Positions 1-6,163 of a stretch of 6,472 nt of DNA are shown in pieces. A program made the translations under genes and the position numbers. The number at the start of each line of letters is the position of its first letter. Positions within the stretch are counted from its first letter, which is position 1. The notes below the pieces were generated by a model. That model saw only the letters and a program-made list of their open reading frames with translations. It was not told where the DNA came from and made no database searches. This stretch comes from Chloroflexota bacterium. Its GTDB lineage: Bacteria; Chloroflexota; Limnocylindria; Limnocylindrales; CSP1-4. The DNA lies in assembly GCA_013696945.1 (NCBI GenBank), contig JACCXQ010000199.1:1-6472 (forward strand), read 5' to 3'.

Positions 1-860
1 ACGTCGGGCATGATCTCCACGCCCTCGTTCATGGGACCGGGATGCATCACGAGAGCGCCCGGGCGCGCCACGCGCATGCGCTCGGCGGTCAGCCCGTAGC
101 CGGCAACGTACGCCGACTCCGACAACGAGGTCACGCCGGCGAGCCGCTCGCGCTGGACGCGGAGCGCCATCACGGCGTCGGCACCCCGGAGCGCGGCGGC
201 GAGATCGGTCGTGATCGCGAGCCGCCGGTCCCCTGGCATCGCATCCGCCCATGCGTCGAACCCGCTCAGCCAGACGGCCGGGCCGCACAGGGTCACGCTC
301 GCACCCATCGTCGTGAGCGCCCAGATATCCGAGCGGGCGACGCGCGAGTGCAGCACGTCGCCCACGATCGTGACGCGCGCGCCCTGGATCGGCCGGGGCA
401 GGCGGTGGCGGAGAGTGAGGAGGTCGGCCAGTGCCTGGGTCGGGTGCGCATGGCGACCATCCCCGGCATTGATCACATGGCCCGGGAAGTGGCGAGCCGC
501 GAGCCATGGAGCGCCGCTCCGCGGATGCCGGATGACCAGGAACTCGATTCCCAGGGCTCCCAGTGTGCGCACCGTGTCGATGAGCGACTCGCCCTTGGTC
601 ACCGAGCTCGCCGCGACGGGCAGATCGACCACGACCGCGCCCAGCGCGCGTGCCGCGAGCTCGAACGAGAGCCGGGTCCGCGTCGAAGGCTCGTAGAAGA
701 GGGTGGCCAGCCGCCGGTCGCGCAGCGCGCCGCGACTCGCGGCAGGGTCGCGTTCATGCGCCTCGGCCCGCTCGATCACGGTCTCGAGCTCGTCACGATC
801 AAGCAGGTCAACGTCCAGGAGATGCGCGTGGCGCCAGCGCGGCTCGGCGCGCGCAGCCAC
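1..860 (-). CDS. pyrB: Aspartate carbamoyltransferase catalytic chain, 3' end cut by window edge
   Basis: Catalyses condensation of carbamoyl phosphate with aspartate to carbamoyl aspartate, the committed step of de novo pyrimidine synthesis in the cytoplasm. The 286 complete codons show the family landmarks in order: the carbamoyl-phosphate loop [13 protein letters not shown] (residues 55-67), the mobile-loop segment [16 protein letters not shown] (85-100, with the catalytic-type Lys89), the RHP of VIRHP (109-113), [14 protein letters not shown] (131-144), a second-domain nucleotide-fold-like start [17 protein letters not shown] (161-177) and [12 protein letters not shown] (272-283). About 20-25 C-terminal residues are missing because the gene runs off the left edge (inferred from a usual length near 305-310). 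The start is GTG at 860, only 2 bp after the pyrR stop (TGACCGTG). An AGGAG lies 12 nt upstream inside the end of pyrR, so translation is probably coupled. The HPGPMN form of the C-terminal motif belongs to the PyrR-linked, non-enterobacterial type. Identification is firm; only the exact start is slightly open. Confidence 0.96.
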   Translation of the reverse strand, partial: MAARAEPRWRHAHLLDVDLLDRDELETVIERAEAHERDPAASRGALRDRRLATLFYEPSTRTRLSFELAARALGAVVVDLPVAASSVTKGESLIDTVRTLGALGIEFLVIRHPRSGAPWLAARHFPGHVINAGDGRHAHPTQALADLLTLRHRLPRPIQGARVTIVGDVLHSRVARSDIWALTTMGASVTLCGPAVWLSGFDAWADAMPGDRRLAITTDLAAALRGADAVMALRVQRERLAGVTSLSESAYVAGYGLTAERMRVARPGALVMHPGPMNEGVEIMPD

Positions 861-862
861 GG

Positions 863-1462
863 TCAGGCGGCGCTCCTGCCGCCGACCGACGGCATCGCGC
901 TGGTGCCGTCCTCGGGTTCCGGGTGGCGCTCGATGATGACCTCATCATCCCCGCCGTCGACCTCGCGAAGGTGCACGCGGATCGTCTCCTCGATCGAGGT
1001 CGGGACGTTCTTGCCCACGTGATCGGCGCGGATCGGCAACTCACGGTGGCCCCGGTCGACCAGGACCGCGAGCCGCACCGCCCGTGGTCGACCGTGATCC
1101 ACGAGCGCGTCCATCGCCGCTCGCACCGTCCGGCCGGTGTACAGCACATCGTCGATCACCACGACCGTCGTCGACTCCAGGGAGAACGGGAGGTCGGTCC
1201 CCTTGACGAGAGGCTGACGGGCAAGGCGTGACAGGTCGTCGCGATAGAACGTGATGTCCAGCGTCCCGACCGGCAGCGCCACGCCCTCGTGCTGCACGAT
1301 GGCTTCGCGGATGCGATGAGCGAGCGGCACGCCACGTCGCTGGATGCCGACCAGCGCGAGATCGCCCGCGCCCCCGTGCTTCTCGACGATCTCGTGGCTG
1401 ATCCGGACCAGCGCGCGGCGGACATCGTCGGAGGTCATGATCCGGCGCCCGGTGTCGGTCAC
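863..1462 (-). CDS. pyrR: Bifunctional pyr operon regulator / uracil phosphoribosyltransferase PyrR
   Basis: A 199-residue protein of the type I phosphoribosyltransferase fold. In its family it binds pyr mRNA when UMP or UTP is high, and it also has weak uracil phosphoribosyltransferase activity. The PRPP-binding motif [15 protein letters not shown] is at residues 100-114. Other PyrR landmarks are [12 protein letters not shown] (37-48), [10 protein letters not shown] (68-77) and [20 protein letters not shown] (134-153), followed by the VHLREVDG strand (163-170). The GTG start at 1462 is chosen because AAGGAGG stands 7 nt upstream; an internal ATG at 1438 would lose the first eight residues and lacks so good a site. 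Bacillus-type PyrR is about 180 residues, so the last 20 or so residues here (Pro/Glu/Gly-rich) look like a species-specific tail. pyrB follows after 2 bp, which supports the regulator role. Whether it acts by transcription attenuation or at the ribosome binding site cannot be read directly. Confidence 0.95.
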   Translation of the reverse strand: MTDTGRRIMTSDDVRRALVRISHEIVEKHGGAGDLALVGIQRRGVPLAHRIREAIVQHEGVALPVGTLDITFYRDDLSRLARQPLVKGTDLPFSLESTTVVVIDDVLYTGRTVRAAMDALVDHGRPRAVRLAVLVDRGHRELPIRADHVGKNVPTSIEETIRVHLREVDGGDDEVIIERHPEPEDGTSAMPSVGGRSAA

Positions 1463-1527
1463 GGCGTGTCCTCCTTGCCGGGCTCGCGGGGCCGGCCCCT
1501 GAAGGTCCGGGTCAGGATAGCGTCAGG
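1463..1527 (-). promoter_or_regulatory. Short leader of the pyr operon with strong ribosome binding site and possible hairpin
   Basis: This 65-bp gap lies between the anti-sigma stop and the pyrR GTG. On the minus strand it ends in AAGGAGG (1470-1476), 7 nt before the start codon, the best Shine-Dalgarno sequence seen in the window. Just upstream, 1492-1510 can fold as a seven-position stem with one A/G mismatch (CCGGACC against GGGCCGG) and a small loop. A perfect 12-bp palindrome GGGGCCGGCCCC (1488-1499) overlaps it as an alternative pairing. There is no U-tract, so neither looks like an intrinsic terminator. TATCCT at the start of the gap resembles a -10 box, but I could not pair it with a -35. 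The gap is too short for a classical antiterminator/terminator leader. Function as a PyrR target is only a suggestion. Confidence 0.35.
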
Positions 1528-3555
1528 TCAGAACGCAGGGGTGCCCGATCGGACGTCGATGTCCCGGAAGCGAAGGCCCCCGAACCCACGCGGACCCCAT
1601 GTCCGGAGCCGCAGCTCGCCGTCCGCCTGTTGGTCCGACGGCGCCACCCACGCCACACGGTCTTCGCCGAGTGTGAAGGCGCGGCGCGCGAGGGTCGTGG
1701 GGAGCAGCTCCGCGAAACGGTCGATACGACCGGTCTGCTCATCGACCCGGATGACCGCCAGCTCTCCCCAGGCGGCGCCCACGGTCTCGCTTATCCAGAC
1801 GCCGAAGGCCGAGCCGTCGTCGGACCAGCGGACCTGCCAGTCACGGACCGGTGCCACCCGGGAATCGCGACCGGGCTCGACGGGCTCGATGCGCACCGGG
1901 AGCGGACTCGCGGTCACGGCAGGCGTCGGCGTTGCGGCGCTGGGCGATGGGTCGACGCGTGACGGCCGTCGGCCATCCCCGTTCGTCCGGTCCCCGTTCG
2001 TCCGGTCGGCCCGGCGGCCGCTGGGTGAAGGGGACACCTCCGGCACCGCGGCACTCGGCGATGCCTCGCTGGGCTCAGCGTCGCGGCGTGCCGGCGCGAA
2101 GGGGTCGAGTGCCCTCCAGTCGACCACGAAGAGGGCACCTCGGGCGGCCACGACGGCCTTTCCCTGGCGCGCAAGGTCGCCGCGCCAGACGACCGCGAGC
2201 CGGCCCCGCGGGTCGACCGCGGGAAGCCAATGGCCATCGACGCGGACGCTCCGCTCCTCGCCCGTATGTGGATCGATGACCGACGTCCGCGCCGCGACCG
2301 CATCCGTGATGCTCGTGGTCGCCGCGCGGCTGACCACGATCCGCGAGCCATCCCACGAGGCGAAGTACGAGCCGTGATCCGATGTGAGCTGCGTCGCACC
2401 GTCGTCGCCGCTCCGCCATATGTAGACGTCGGGGCCTCGGCTGCGGTCGGCGGGCACGGCGCTGAACGCGAGCTCCTCTCCATCGGCCGACCACGCCGGC
2501 GCGGCGCCCACCACGTGAACGTCCGGCAGGACCTCCTGGACCACGGCTGTCGTCGCCGTTCCCGATCCGGAGGCCAGCCCGCTCCCGCCGCCCCCGCCGC
2601 CCGACTCGCTGGCCGTGCCCCCGCCGCCCGGATCGCTCGCCCCACCGGGATCGGAGCCACGCGGCGTGCGCGCCGGTTGGCCCGAGGCGCTCCCCGGTCC
2701 ACCGCTCTGGCCGGCGCCACCGGACGCCGGCTCCCGACTGGGGTCATCGGCGCCGGGCGACCGAGGGGGTAGCTCGGCAGTCGCGACAGGAGAGGTCGAG
2801 GTTTCCGGGGTCGCGATGTCCTCATCGGGGAACGGGTGCCCGCCGATCGGAGCGACGGGAGGATCCGGCGGGGGCAGGAAGACGACCGCTATCGTCTCGC
2901 GGCCCTCCACGTCGGTCGTCAGCAGCGCAAGGTGGCCGTTCGGCTGGTGGAGGTCGAGGGTGCTCGCGGTGACGGCGCCGGGCACGTCGACGACGCGTCG
3001 GCTCGCCGTGACCAGACCGGCACAGTCGATCGACGCCGCCGGGCAGGCGCGGTCGACGGTCGCTTCGTAGATCGCGAGCCCTTCGGGGGTGAACTCCACG
3101 AACGCAAGTGCCTGTGTCGGCACCTCGAACGGCGTGGGGAGGAGCGCGCCGGGTCGCTCGCCCTGGGTGCTGGTCGGCGTGGCGCCGCCGAGCTGCGTGC
3201 CGACCACGATGACCGCCAGCACGAGGCTCCCGAGGGCCGAGAGCATGAGGGCCGGCGAGCTCACGGTGCGCGGCCGTGAGTCGTCGCGGTGACGCCGCTG
3301 GCGTCCTCTCCCCCGAGCGACCTCCCGGTCGAGCGCCGCCGAGGTCCGCGCCCACAGGTCGCGCGGCGCCGGGATGGGCCGCAGGACCCGGAGGAGCTGC
3401 CGCCCTCGCAGGTAGCCGCGCTCCGTCATCCGGCATCGCGGGCAGATCGCCAGATGGGTCCGCAGCGAGCGGGCGTCGTCTCGCGACACCATCCCGTCGA
3501 GGCAGTCGGAGATCAGCTGGCGGAACCGCGCATGCGGATCGACGGGATGCCTCAA
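1528..3555 (-). CDS. Membrane anti-sigma factor: zinc-finger domain, one TM helix, large extracytoplasmic propeller-like region
   Basis: A 675-residue protein directly following and overlapping the ECF sigma gene, so most likely its antagonist. The N-terminal cytoplasmic part carries the anti-sigma zinc signature HLAICPRC (His34, Cys38, Cys41), with Cys18 a possible fourth ligand. One hydrophobic helix lies at about 101-123 (PALMLSALGSLVLAVIVVGT). Outside, a compact region (about 140-230) holds the only two external cysteines (171 and 178). A Gly/Pro/Ser-rich linker (262-335) follows, then segments resembling TolB/WD40 blades: PAWSADGEELAFSA (353-366), FASWDGSRIVVSR (398-410), VDPRGRLAVVWRG (447-459) and VRWSDDGSAFGVWIS (575-589). 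A second Pro/Ser/Thr-rich insert (about 491-556) interrupts them. The start is set at TTG 3555: GAAGGA lies 6 nt upstream and the TTG overlaps the sigma TGA. A GTG at 3615 in the same frame has no ribosome binding site. The anti-sigma role rests on motif plus position; the signal sensed is unknown. Confidence 0.85.
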   Translation of the reverse strand: MRHPVDPHARFRQLISDCLDGMVSRDDARSLRTHLAICPRCRMTERGYLRGRQLLRVLRPIPAPRDLWARTSAALDREVARGRGRQRRHRDDSRPRTVSSPALMLSALGSLVLAVIVVGTQLGGATPTSTQGERPGALLPTPFEVPTQALAFVEFTPEGLAIYEATVDRACPAASIDCAGLVTASRRVVDVPGAVTASTLDLHQPNGHLALLTTDVEGRETIAVVFLPPPDPPVAPIGGHPFPDEDIATPETSTSPVATAELPPRSPGADDPSREPASGGAGQSGGPGSASGQPARTPRGSDPGGASDPGGGGTASESGGGGGGSGLASGSGTATTAVVQEVLPDVHVVGAAPAWSADGEELAFSAVPADRSRGPDVYIWRSGDDGATQLTSDHGSYFASWDGSRIVVSRAATTSITDAVAARTSVIDPHTGEERSVRVDGHWLPAVDPRGRLAVVWRGDLARQGKAVVAARGALFVVDWRALDPFAPARRDAEPSEASPSAAVPEVSPSPSGRRADRTNGDRTNGDGRRPSRVDPSPSAATPTPAVTASPLPVRIEPVEPGRDSRVAPVRDWQVRWSDDGSAFGVWISETVGAAWGELAVIRVDEQTGRIDRFAELLPTTLARRAFTLGEDRVAWVAPSDQQADGELRLRTWGPRGFGGLRFRDIDVRSGTPAF
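1977..2006 (+). repeat. Perfect 15-bp tandem duplication inside the anti-sigma gene
   Basis: The unit CCCCGTTCGTCCGGT (plus strand) occurs at 1977-1991 and again, without change, at 1992-2006. Because 15 is a multiple of three it keeps the frame and encodes DRTNG twice (residues 517-526) within the second Pro/Ser-rich linker of the anti-sigma factor. It looks like a recent slippage duplication in a part of the protein under little length constraint. Confidence 0.9.
2551..2772 (-). other. Gly/Pro/Ser-rich low-complexity linker coding segment
   Basis: Residues 262-335 of the anti-sigma factor are almost all Gly, Pro, Ser, Ala and Thr, including a run of six glycines (319-324). On the plus strand this appears as dense CCG/CCC-rich repeats. 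The segment separates the membrane-proximal external region from the propeller-like region and is probably a flexible, cell-wall-spanning spacer. Confidence 0.75.
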
Positions 3556-4181
3556 TGGCGATCCTTCGCTCGGCGGTCCTGCGACCGGATCGACCGCACG
3601 GAGCCAGTTCCCCACGCGGCCGAAGGCGCCTGGGATCGCACGCGCCGGCCCTCGGCCACCGCGCTCCTGGCCTGCTCCACGACGAGCGCTTGCCGTAAAG
3701 ATTCACGCGCGCGGGAGAGCAGCGCCCGGGCCGCGACGTGCGAGACCTCCAGGGCCTCGGCCAGTTCGAGCCCGCTCAGGTCATGGACCTCGGCCAGGAG
3801 CAATGCCATCCGCTGTCGCTCAGGGATCGACGCGAGCGCGCGCTCCATCTCGCCGGTCAGCCGACCGTGCAGCGCGATCTCCTCGGCGGACGCCGCCGTG
3901 CCGCGCGACTCGCCTGACCATGGGACGAAGCGGACGATGCGGCGGCGACGCAGCTCGTCGAGCGCGGTGCGCCCGGCGATCTGGTACAGCCAGGGACGGG
4001 CACGTGTCGGATCGGCGAGAGTGTCGTACGCGCGAAAGGCCTTGACGAAGGTCTCCTGCGTCAGGTCGGCGGCGAGCTCGTCGTCGTGGAGCATCCGGCT
4101 CAGGTAGCTGTAGATCTCGGCATGGTGCTGGGCATAGAGCTCCTCTACCAAGGCTCGGGCGCTCGCCTGGTCCTTCGTCAT
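3552..4181 (-). CDS. ECF-family RNA polymerase sigma factor
   Basis: A 209-residue group 4 (extracytoplasmic function) sigma factor that would redirect RNA polymerase to a small regulon. Region 2 spans about residues 13-82: YAQHHAEIYSYLSRML, then the core-binding DLTQETFVKAFRAY (39-52), then RPWLYQIAGRTALDELRRRR (62-81) for -10 recognition. Region 4 spans about 113-166, with LASIPERQRMALLLAEVHDL (116-135) and the helix-turn-helix LELAEALEVSHVAARALLSR (138-157) for -35 recognition. The spacing between the two regions is that of an ECF sigma without region 3. The start ATG 4181 fits the family N-terminus; a GTG at 4202 and a further in-frame start at 4274 would add residues with no family match, and no ribosome binding site is convincing. 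The last 40 or so residues beyond region 4 are Arg/Ser-rich and unusual; part of this DNA also holds the ribosome binding site of the next gene. The anti-sigma gene overlaps its stop codon, so the two form one unit, and ECF genes of this layout are often self-activated. Confidence 0.93.
   Translation of the reverse strand: MTKDQASARALVEELYAQHHAEIYSYLSRMLHDDELAADLTQETFVKAFRAYDTLADPTRARPWLYQIAGRTALDELRRRRIVRFVPWSGESRGTAASAEEIALHGRLTGEMERALASIPERQRMALLLAEVHDLSGLELAEALEVSHVAARALLSRARESLRQALVVEQARSAVAEGRRVRSQAPSAAWGTGSVRSIRSQDRRAKDRH
3562..3567 (-). promoter_or_regulatory. Ribosome binding site deciding the TTG start of the anti-sigma gene
   Basis: On the minus strand GAAGGA ends 6 nt before TTG (3553-3555), inside the last codons of the sigma factor gene. 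The TTG shares two bases with the sigma stop TGA (3552-3554). This is the arrangement expected for translational coupling of a sigma factor and its antagonist, and it outranks the upstream GTG at 3615, which has no such site. Confidence 0.65.
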
Positions 4182-4349
4182 CTCATCGTGCCCACGATCC
4201 ACCCTCGTCCGAGCGGGTGCCGACCATCTCGCCGACCTGGGGATCGGGCTCGGGACTGCTTCGGGTCGCGTCACCTGGGTGCGGGTGCGATCCGATAGCC
4301 TGTGACGCTCGGCGCGGCGCCCGTGTGACGTCTCCTCGTGGCAGCGCGT
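4182..4349 (-). promoter_or_regulatory. Intergenic region upstream of the sigma factor with repeated TGTGACG elements
   Basis: The largest gap in the window (168 bp) lies between the GalT-like gene and the sigma gene and is the natural place for a sigma-operon promoter. On the plus strand TGTGACG occurs at 4301-4307 and 4324-4330, 23 bp apart, and the inverted core CGTCAC occurs at 4269-4274. I could not assign a convincing -35/-10 pair for either a housekeeping or an ECF sigma factor, and I see no clear terminator for the GalT-like gene. The operator idea is weak. Confidence 0.3.
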
Positions 4350-5414
4350 TCAACGGCCGTCTCCGCGCGGGAACGCATCCCAGCTACGCCCCCCGACCGG
4401 GATGCCCGCGGTCTCGTGCGCCGCGAGGACCCCGGCCCGCGCCTCGCCGAGGAGCTCTTCCACGGCTTCCTCGGGGCTGACCGGATTGACCGGCAGCCCG
4501 GTGCCCAGCTCGAGCCCCGCGATGTCGCGGAGGCGTGGGTGGATCTCCCAGTGCCAGTGATAGGTCTCGTCGACGCGTTGCCGGAGCGGCGCCGTGTGGA
4601 GCACCAGGTTGTACGGCGGCCCATCGAGCACGGCCAGGAGACGCAGGACCTTCTGGAGGGTCTCGGCCGCGCTGGTCAGCTGCTCATCGGTAGCGCGCCC
4701 GAAATCGGCGGCATGATGTCGAGGCACGACCCACAGCTCGAACGGGGAGCGTGACGCGTAGGGCGCGAAGCAGACGGACGCGGCGTCCTCGAAGACGAGC
4801 CGGTCGCGGCCGGCGACCTCGTCGCGGACGAGCCGGCAGAACGGGCAGACGCCTTTCCCGATGAGGTACCTCGCGGCGCCGCCAAGTTCCTCACCGACGC
4901 GATGGGGGATCTGCGGCAGGTCGTAGAAGTCGAAGCAGAGGTGGTCGGTCCGGGCGCCCGCTTGCGTGCCCCAGTTCTGGACGACCTGCAGGTAGTCGGT
5001 CTCCTCGGCAGCGCACGCCTGCGCGATCGCGTCGCGCGCGCGGGCGAGCATCTCGACGACGATCGCAGGCGACTCGTCGGCGAGCGTCCCGTGATGACCC
5101 GGCGGCGCCACGATGGTCTGCCAGGAGCCGATGTCGCCAACCAGCCCGAGGCCCGGCTCGGGCGCCTCCCGGTCGGCGGCCGAGGTGCGGCCGTCGTGCT
5201 CGCTTCCGGCGACGGTGAAGGCGTGCGGTTTCAGGACGCGGACGCGGACACCGTCGCCCTCCGGCTCACGGCAGTTGGGGCAGGTCTCGACCGTCTGCCC
5301 GAGCGGCCGCGCTCGGACCTTGAAGCGCTCCCGCTCGAACTCACGGTCGACCACCACGGCGACCCACCAACCGGTGATGTCGTCCTTCCGGAGCTCGAAC
5401 AGACCGCCGGCCAT
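4350..5414 (-). CDS. GalT-like nucleotidylyltransferase (two HIT-type domains) with altered catalytic motif
   Basis: A 354-residue protein, the normal length for galactose-1-phosphate uridylyltransferase. Family features in order: the N-terminal FELRKDDITGWWVAV (6-20, canonical ELRKDPITGRWV), CPNC (45-48) and His107/His108 as likely metal ligands, NWGTQAGARTDH (147-158), a second CPFC (190-193), ASRSPFELWVVPRHH (220-234) and the C-terminal YHWHWEIHPRL (285-295) with AGLELGTGLPVNPVSPEEA (299-317). The odd point is the active site. Where the family has HPHxQ, this protein reads HLCFD (158-162), so the nucleophilic second His is Cys160 and the Gln is Asp162, while the flanks align without gaps. 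The galactose role is therefore not assured; it may be a divergent transferase with another sugar or nucleotide substrate, or an inactive homologue. The ATG at 5414 is chosen because the family N-terminus begins there; the open frame continues upstream but overlaps lipB. It lies 14 bp after lipB with no clear ribosome binding site. No galK or galE is in view. Confidence 0.85.
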   Translation of the reverse strand: MAGGLFELRKDDITGWWVAVVVDREFERERFKVRARPLGQTVETCPNCREPEGDGVRVRVLKPHAFTVAGSEHDGRTSAADREAPEPGLGLVGDIGSWQTIVAPPGHHGTLADESPAIVVEMLARARDAIAQACAAEETDYLQVVQNWGTQAGARTDHLCFDFYDLPQIPHRVGEELGGAARYLIGKGVCPFCRLVRDEVAGRDRLVFEDAASVCFAPYASRSPFELWVVPRHHAADFGRATDEQLTSAAETLQKVLRLLAVLDGPPYNLVLHTAPLRQRVDETYHWHWEIHPRLRDIAGLELGTGLPVNPVSPEEAVEELLGEARAGVLAAHETAGIPVGGRSWDAFPRGDGR

Positions 5415-5428
5415 CGATCGCGGTCGAA

Positions 5429-6136
5429 TCAGGCGGCGCGGTCGCGTGCCACGGACGCCCGCTCGAGGTGGTCGGCGAACGCCCCCGCGAAGCGGCCGGC
5501 TCCCTGAGAGACGCTGTCCGTGGAGGGGGCGGCAGCGGCGCCGGCCCAGTGCCCTTCGTGCGCGATCGAGGTCACCTCGACGCCGCCGAGGCCACAAGGG
5601 TCGATGAGGGTGAAGTCGCGAAGATCGGTCGTCACGTTGAGCGCGATCCCGTGGTAGCTGACGCCGCGCTCGACCCGGAGCCCCAGCGCTCCGAGCTTGC
5701 GTGGCTGCTCGCCATCCCGGTCGCACCAGCAGCCGGGAAAGCCGTAGCGGGGTCCAGCCTCGACGCCGTAGCTCGCCGCCGTGTCCGACATCGACTGCTC
5801 GAGAGCGCGCACGAATGGACGGAGCAGGACGCCTCGTTCCGCGAGCCGGACGATGGGGTACGCCACCAGCTGACCAGGCCCGTGGTAGGTGACTTCGCCG
5901 CCGCGTTCCACGCGGATGAGCTCGATGCCGCGCGCGCGCAGCGCTTCGTCGGAGGCGCGAACGAACGAGGGATCGGCGTTCCGTCCGAGCGTCAGGACCG
6001 GATCGTGCTCCAGGAGCAGTAGCGTGTCCCCGATCCTGCCCGTGGCACGCGCCTCCACCAGCTCGTGCTGCCGCGCCCATGCGTCGCGGTAAGCGATCCG
6101 ACCCAGCCACTCCACTCGGAGGCCCATGTCGGGCAC
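5429..6136 (-). CDS. lipB: Lipoyl(octanoyl) transferase LipB
   Basis: Moves the octanoyl group from acyl carrier protein to a lysine of lipoyl domains (such as pyruvate dehydrogenase E2 and glycine cleavage H protein), the first step of lipoate assembly in the cytoplasm. The 235 residues contain LLLLEHDPVLTLGRNA (39-54), the signature RGGEVTYHGPGQLVAYPI (78-95), the catalytic lysine context RKLGALGLRVERGVSYHGIALNV (Lys147, within 146-168) and the catalytic cysteine in DPCG (Cys181). Both catalytic residues of the family are present, so it should be active. The start is uncertain: GTG 6136 and ATG 6127 are in frame three codons apart, neither has a clear Shine-Dalgarno sequence, and the family match begins just after. 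It follows the proline dehydrogenase gene by 27 bp and precedes the GalT-like gene by 14 bp, so it is probably co-transcribed with both. lipA, the usual partner, is not in the window. Confidence 0.96.
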   Translation of the reverse strand: MPDMGLRVEWLGRIAYRDAWARQHELVEARATGRIGDTLLLLEHDPVLTLGRNADPSFVRASDEALRARGIELIRVERGGEVTYHGPGQLVAYPIVRLAERGVLLRPFVRALEQSMSDTAASYGVEAGPRYGFPGCWCDRDGEQPRKLGALGLRVERGVSYHGIALNVTTDLRDFTLIDPCGLGGVEVTSIAHEGHWAGAAAAPSTDSVSQGAGRFAGAFADHLERASVARDRAA

Positions 6137-6163
6137 GATAGCAGGGCGCCCCGACGAGGCTGC

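Noticed and set aside
42..1022. Long plus-strand open frame (326 codons) opposite pyrB and pyrR
   Set aside because: It is antisense to two clearly identified genes, its translation is Arg/Ala/His-rich with no family motif, and open antisense frames are common in DNA this GC-rich.
1488..1510. GC-rich palindrome as an intrinsic terminator after the anti-sigma gene
   Set aside because: No T-run follows on either strand and the stem is short, so it is kept only as a possible leader structure for pyrR.
1289..2377. Plus-strand open frame (362 codons) opposite pyrR and the anti-sigma gene
   Set aside because: Low-complexity Arg/Ser/Pro translation that crosses the pyrR leader and two genes; no motif and no ribosome binding site support.
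2551..2772. CCG/CCC-rich tract considered as a DNA repeat array or CRISPR-like element
   Set aside because: There are no regular repeat/spacer units; it is explained by the codons of a Gly/Pro/Ser linker in the anti-sigma protein.
3556..3615. Extended anti-sigma N-terminus from GTG 3615
   Set aside because: No ribosome binding site precedes this GTG, and the added residues overlap the sigma coding end, whereas TTG 3555 has a well-spaced GAAGGA.
3289..4107. Plus-strand open frame (272 codons) opposite the sigma/anti-sigma junction
   Set aside because: Ser/Arg-rich shadow of the sigma factor, whose own motifs are unambiguous.
4350..6110. A single 586-codon minus-strand frame that could look like a fusion ending in the GalT-like protein
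   Set aside because: The upstream 232 codons overlap lipB in another frame and translate to Arg-rich sequence; the GalT family N-terminus begins exactly at the ATG at 5414.
6137..6163. Promoter or terminator between the proline dehydrogenase gene and lipB
   Set aside because: Only 27 bp, with no hairpin plus T-run and no recognisable -35/-10 pair.
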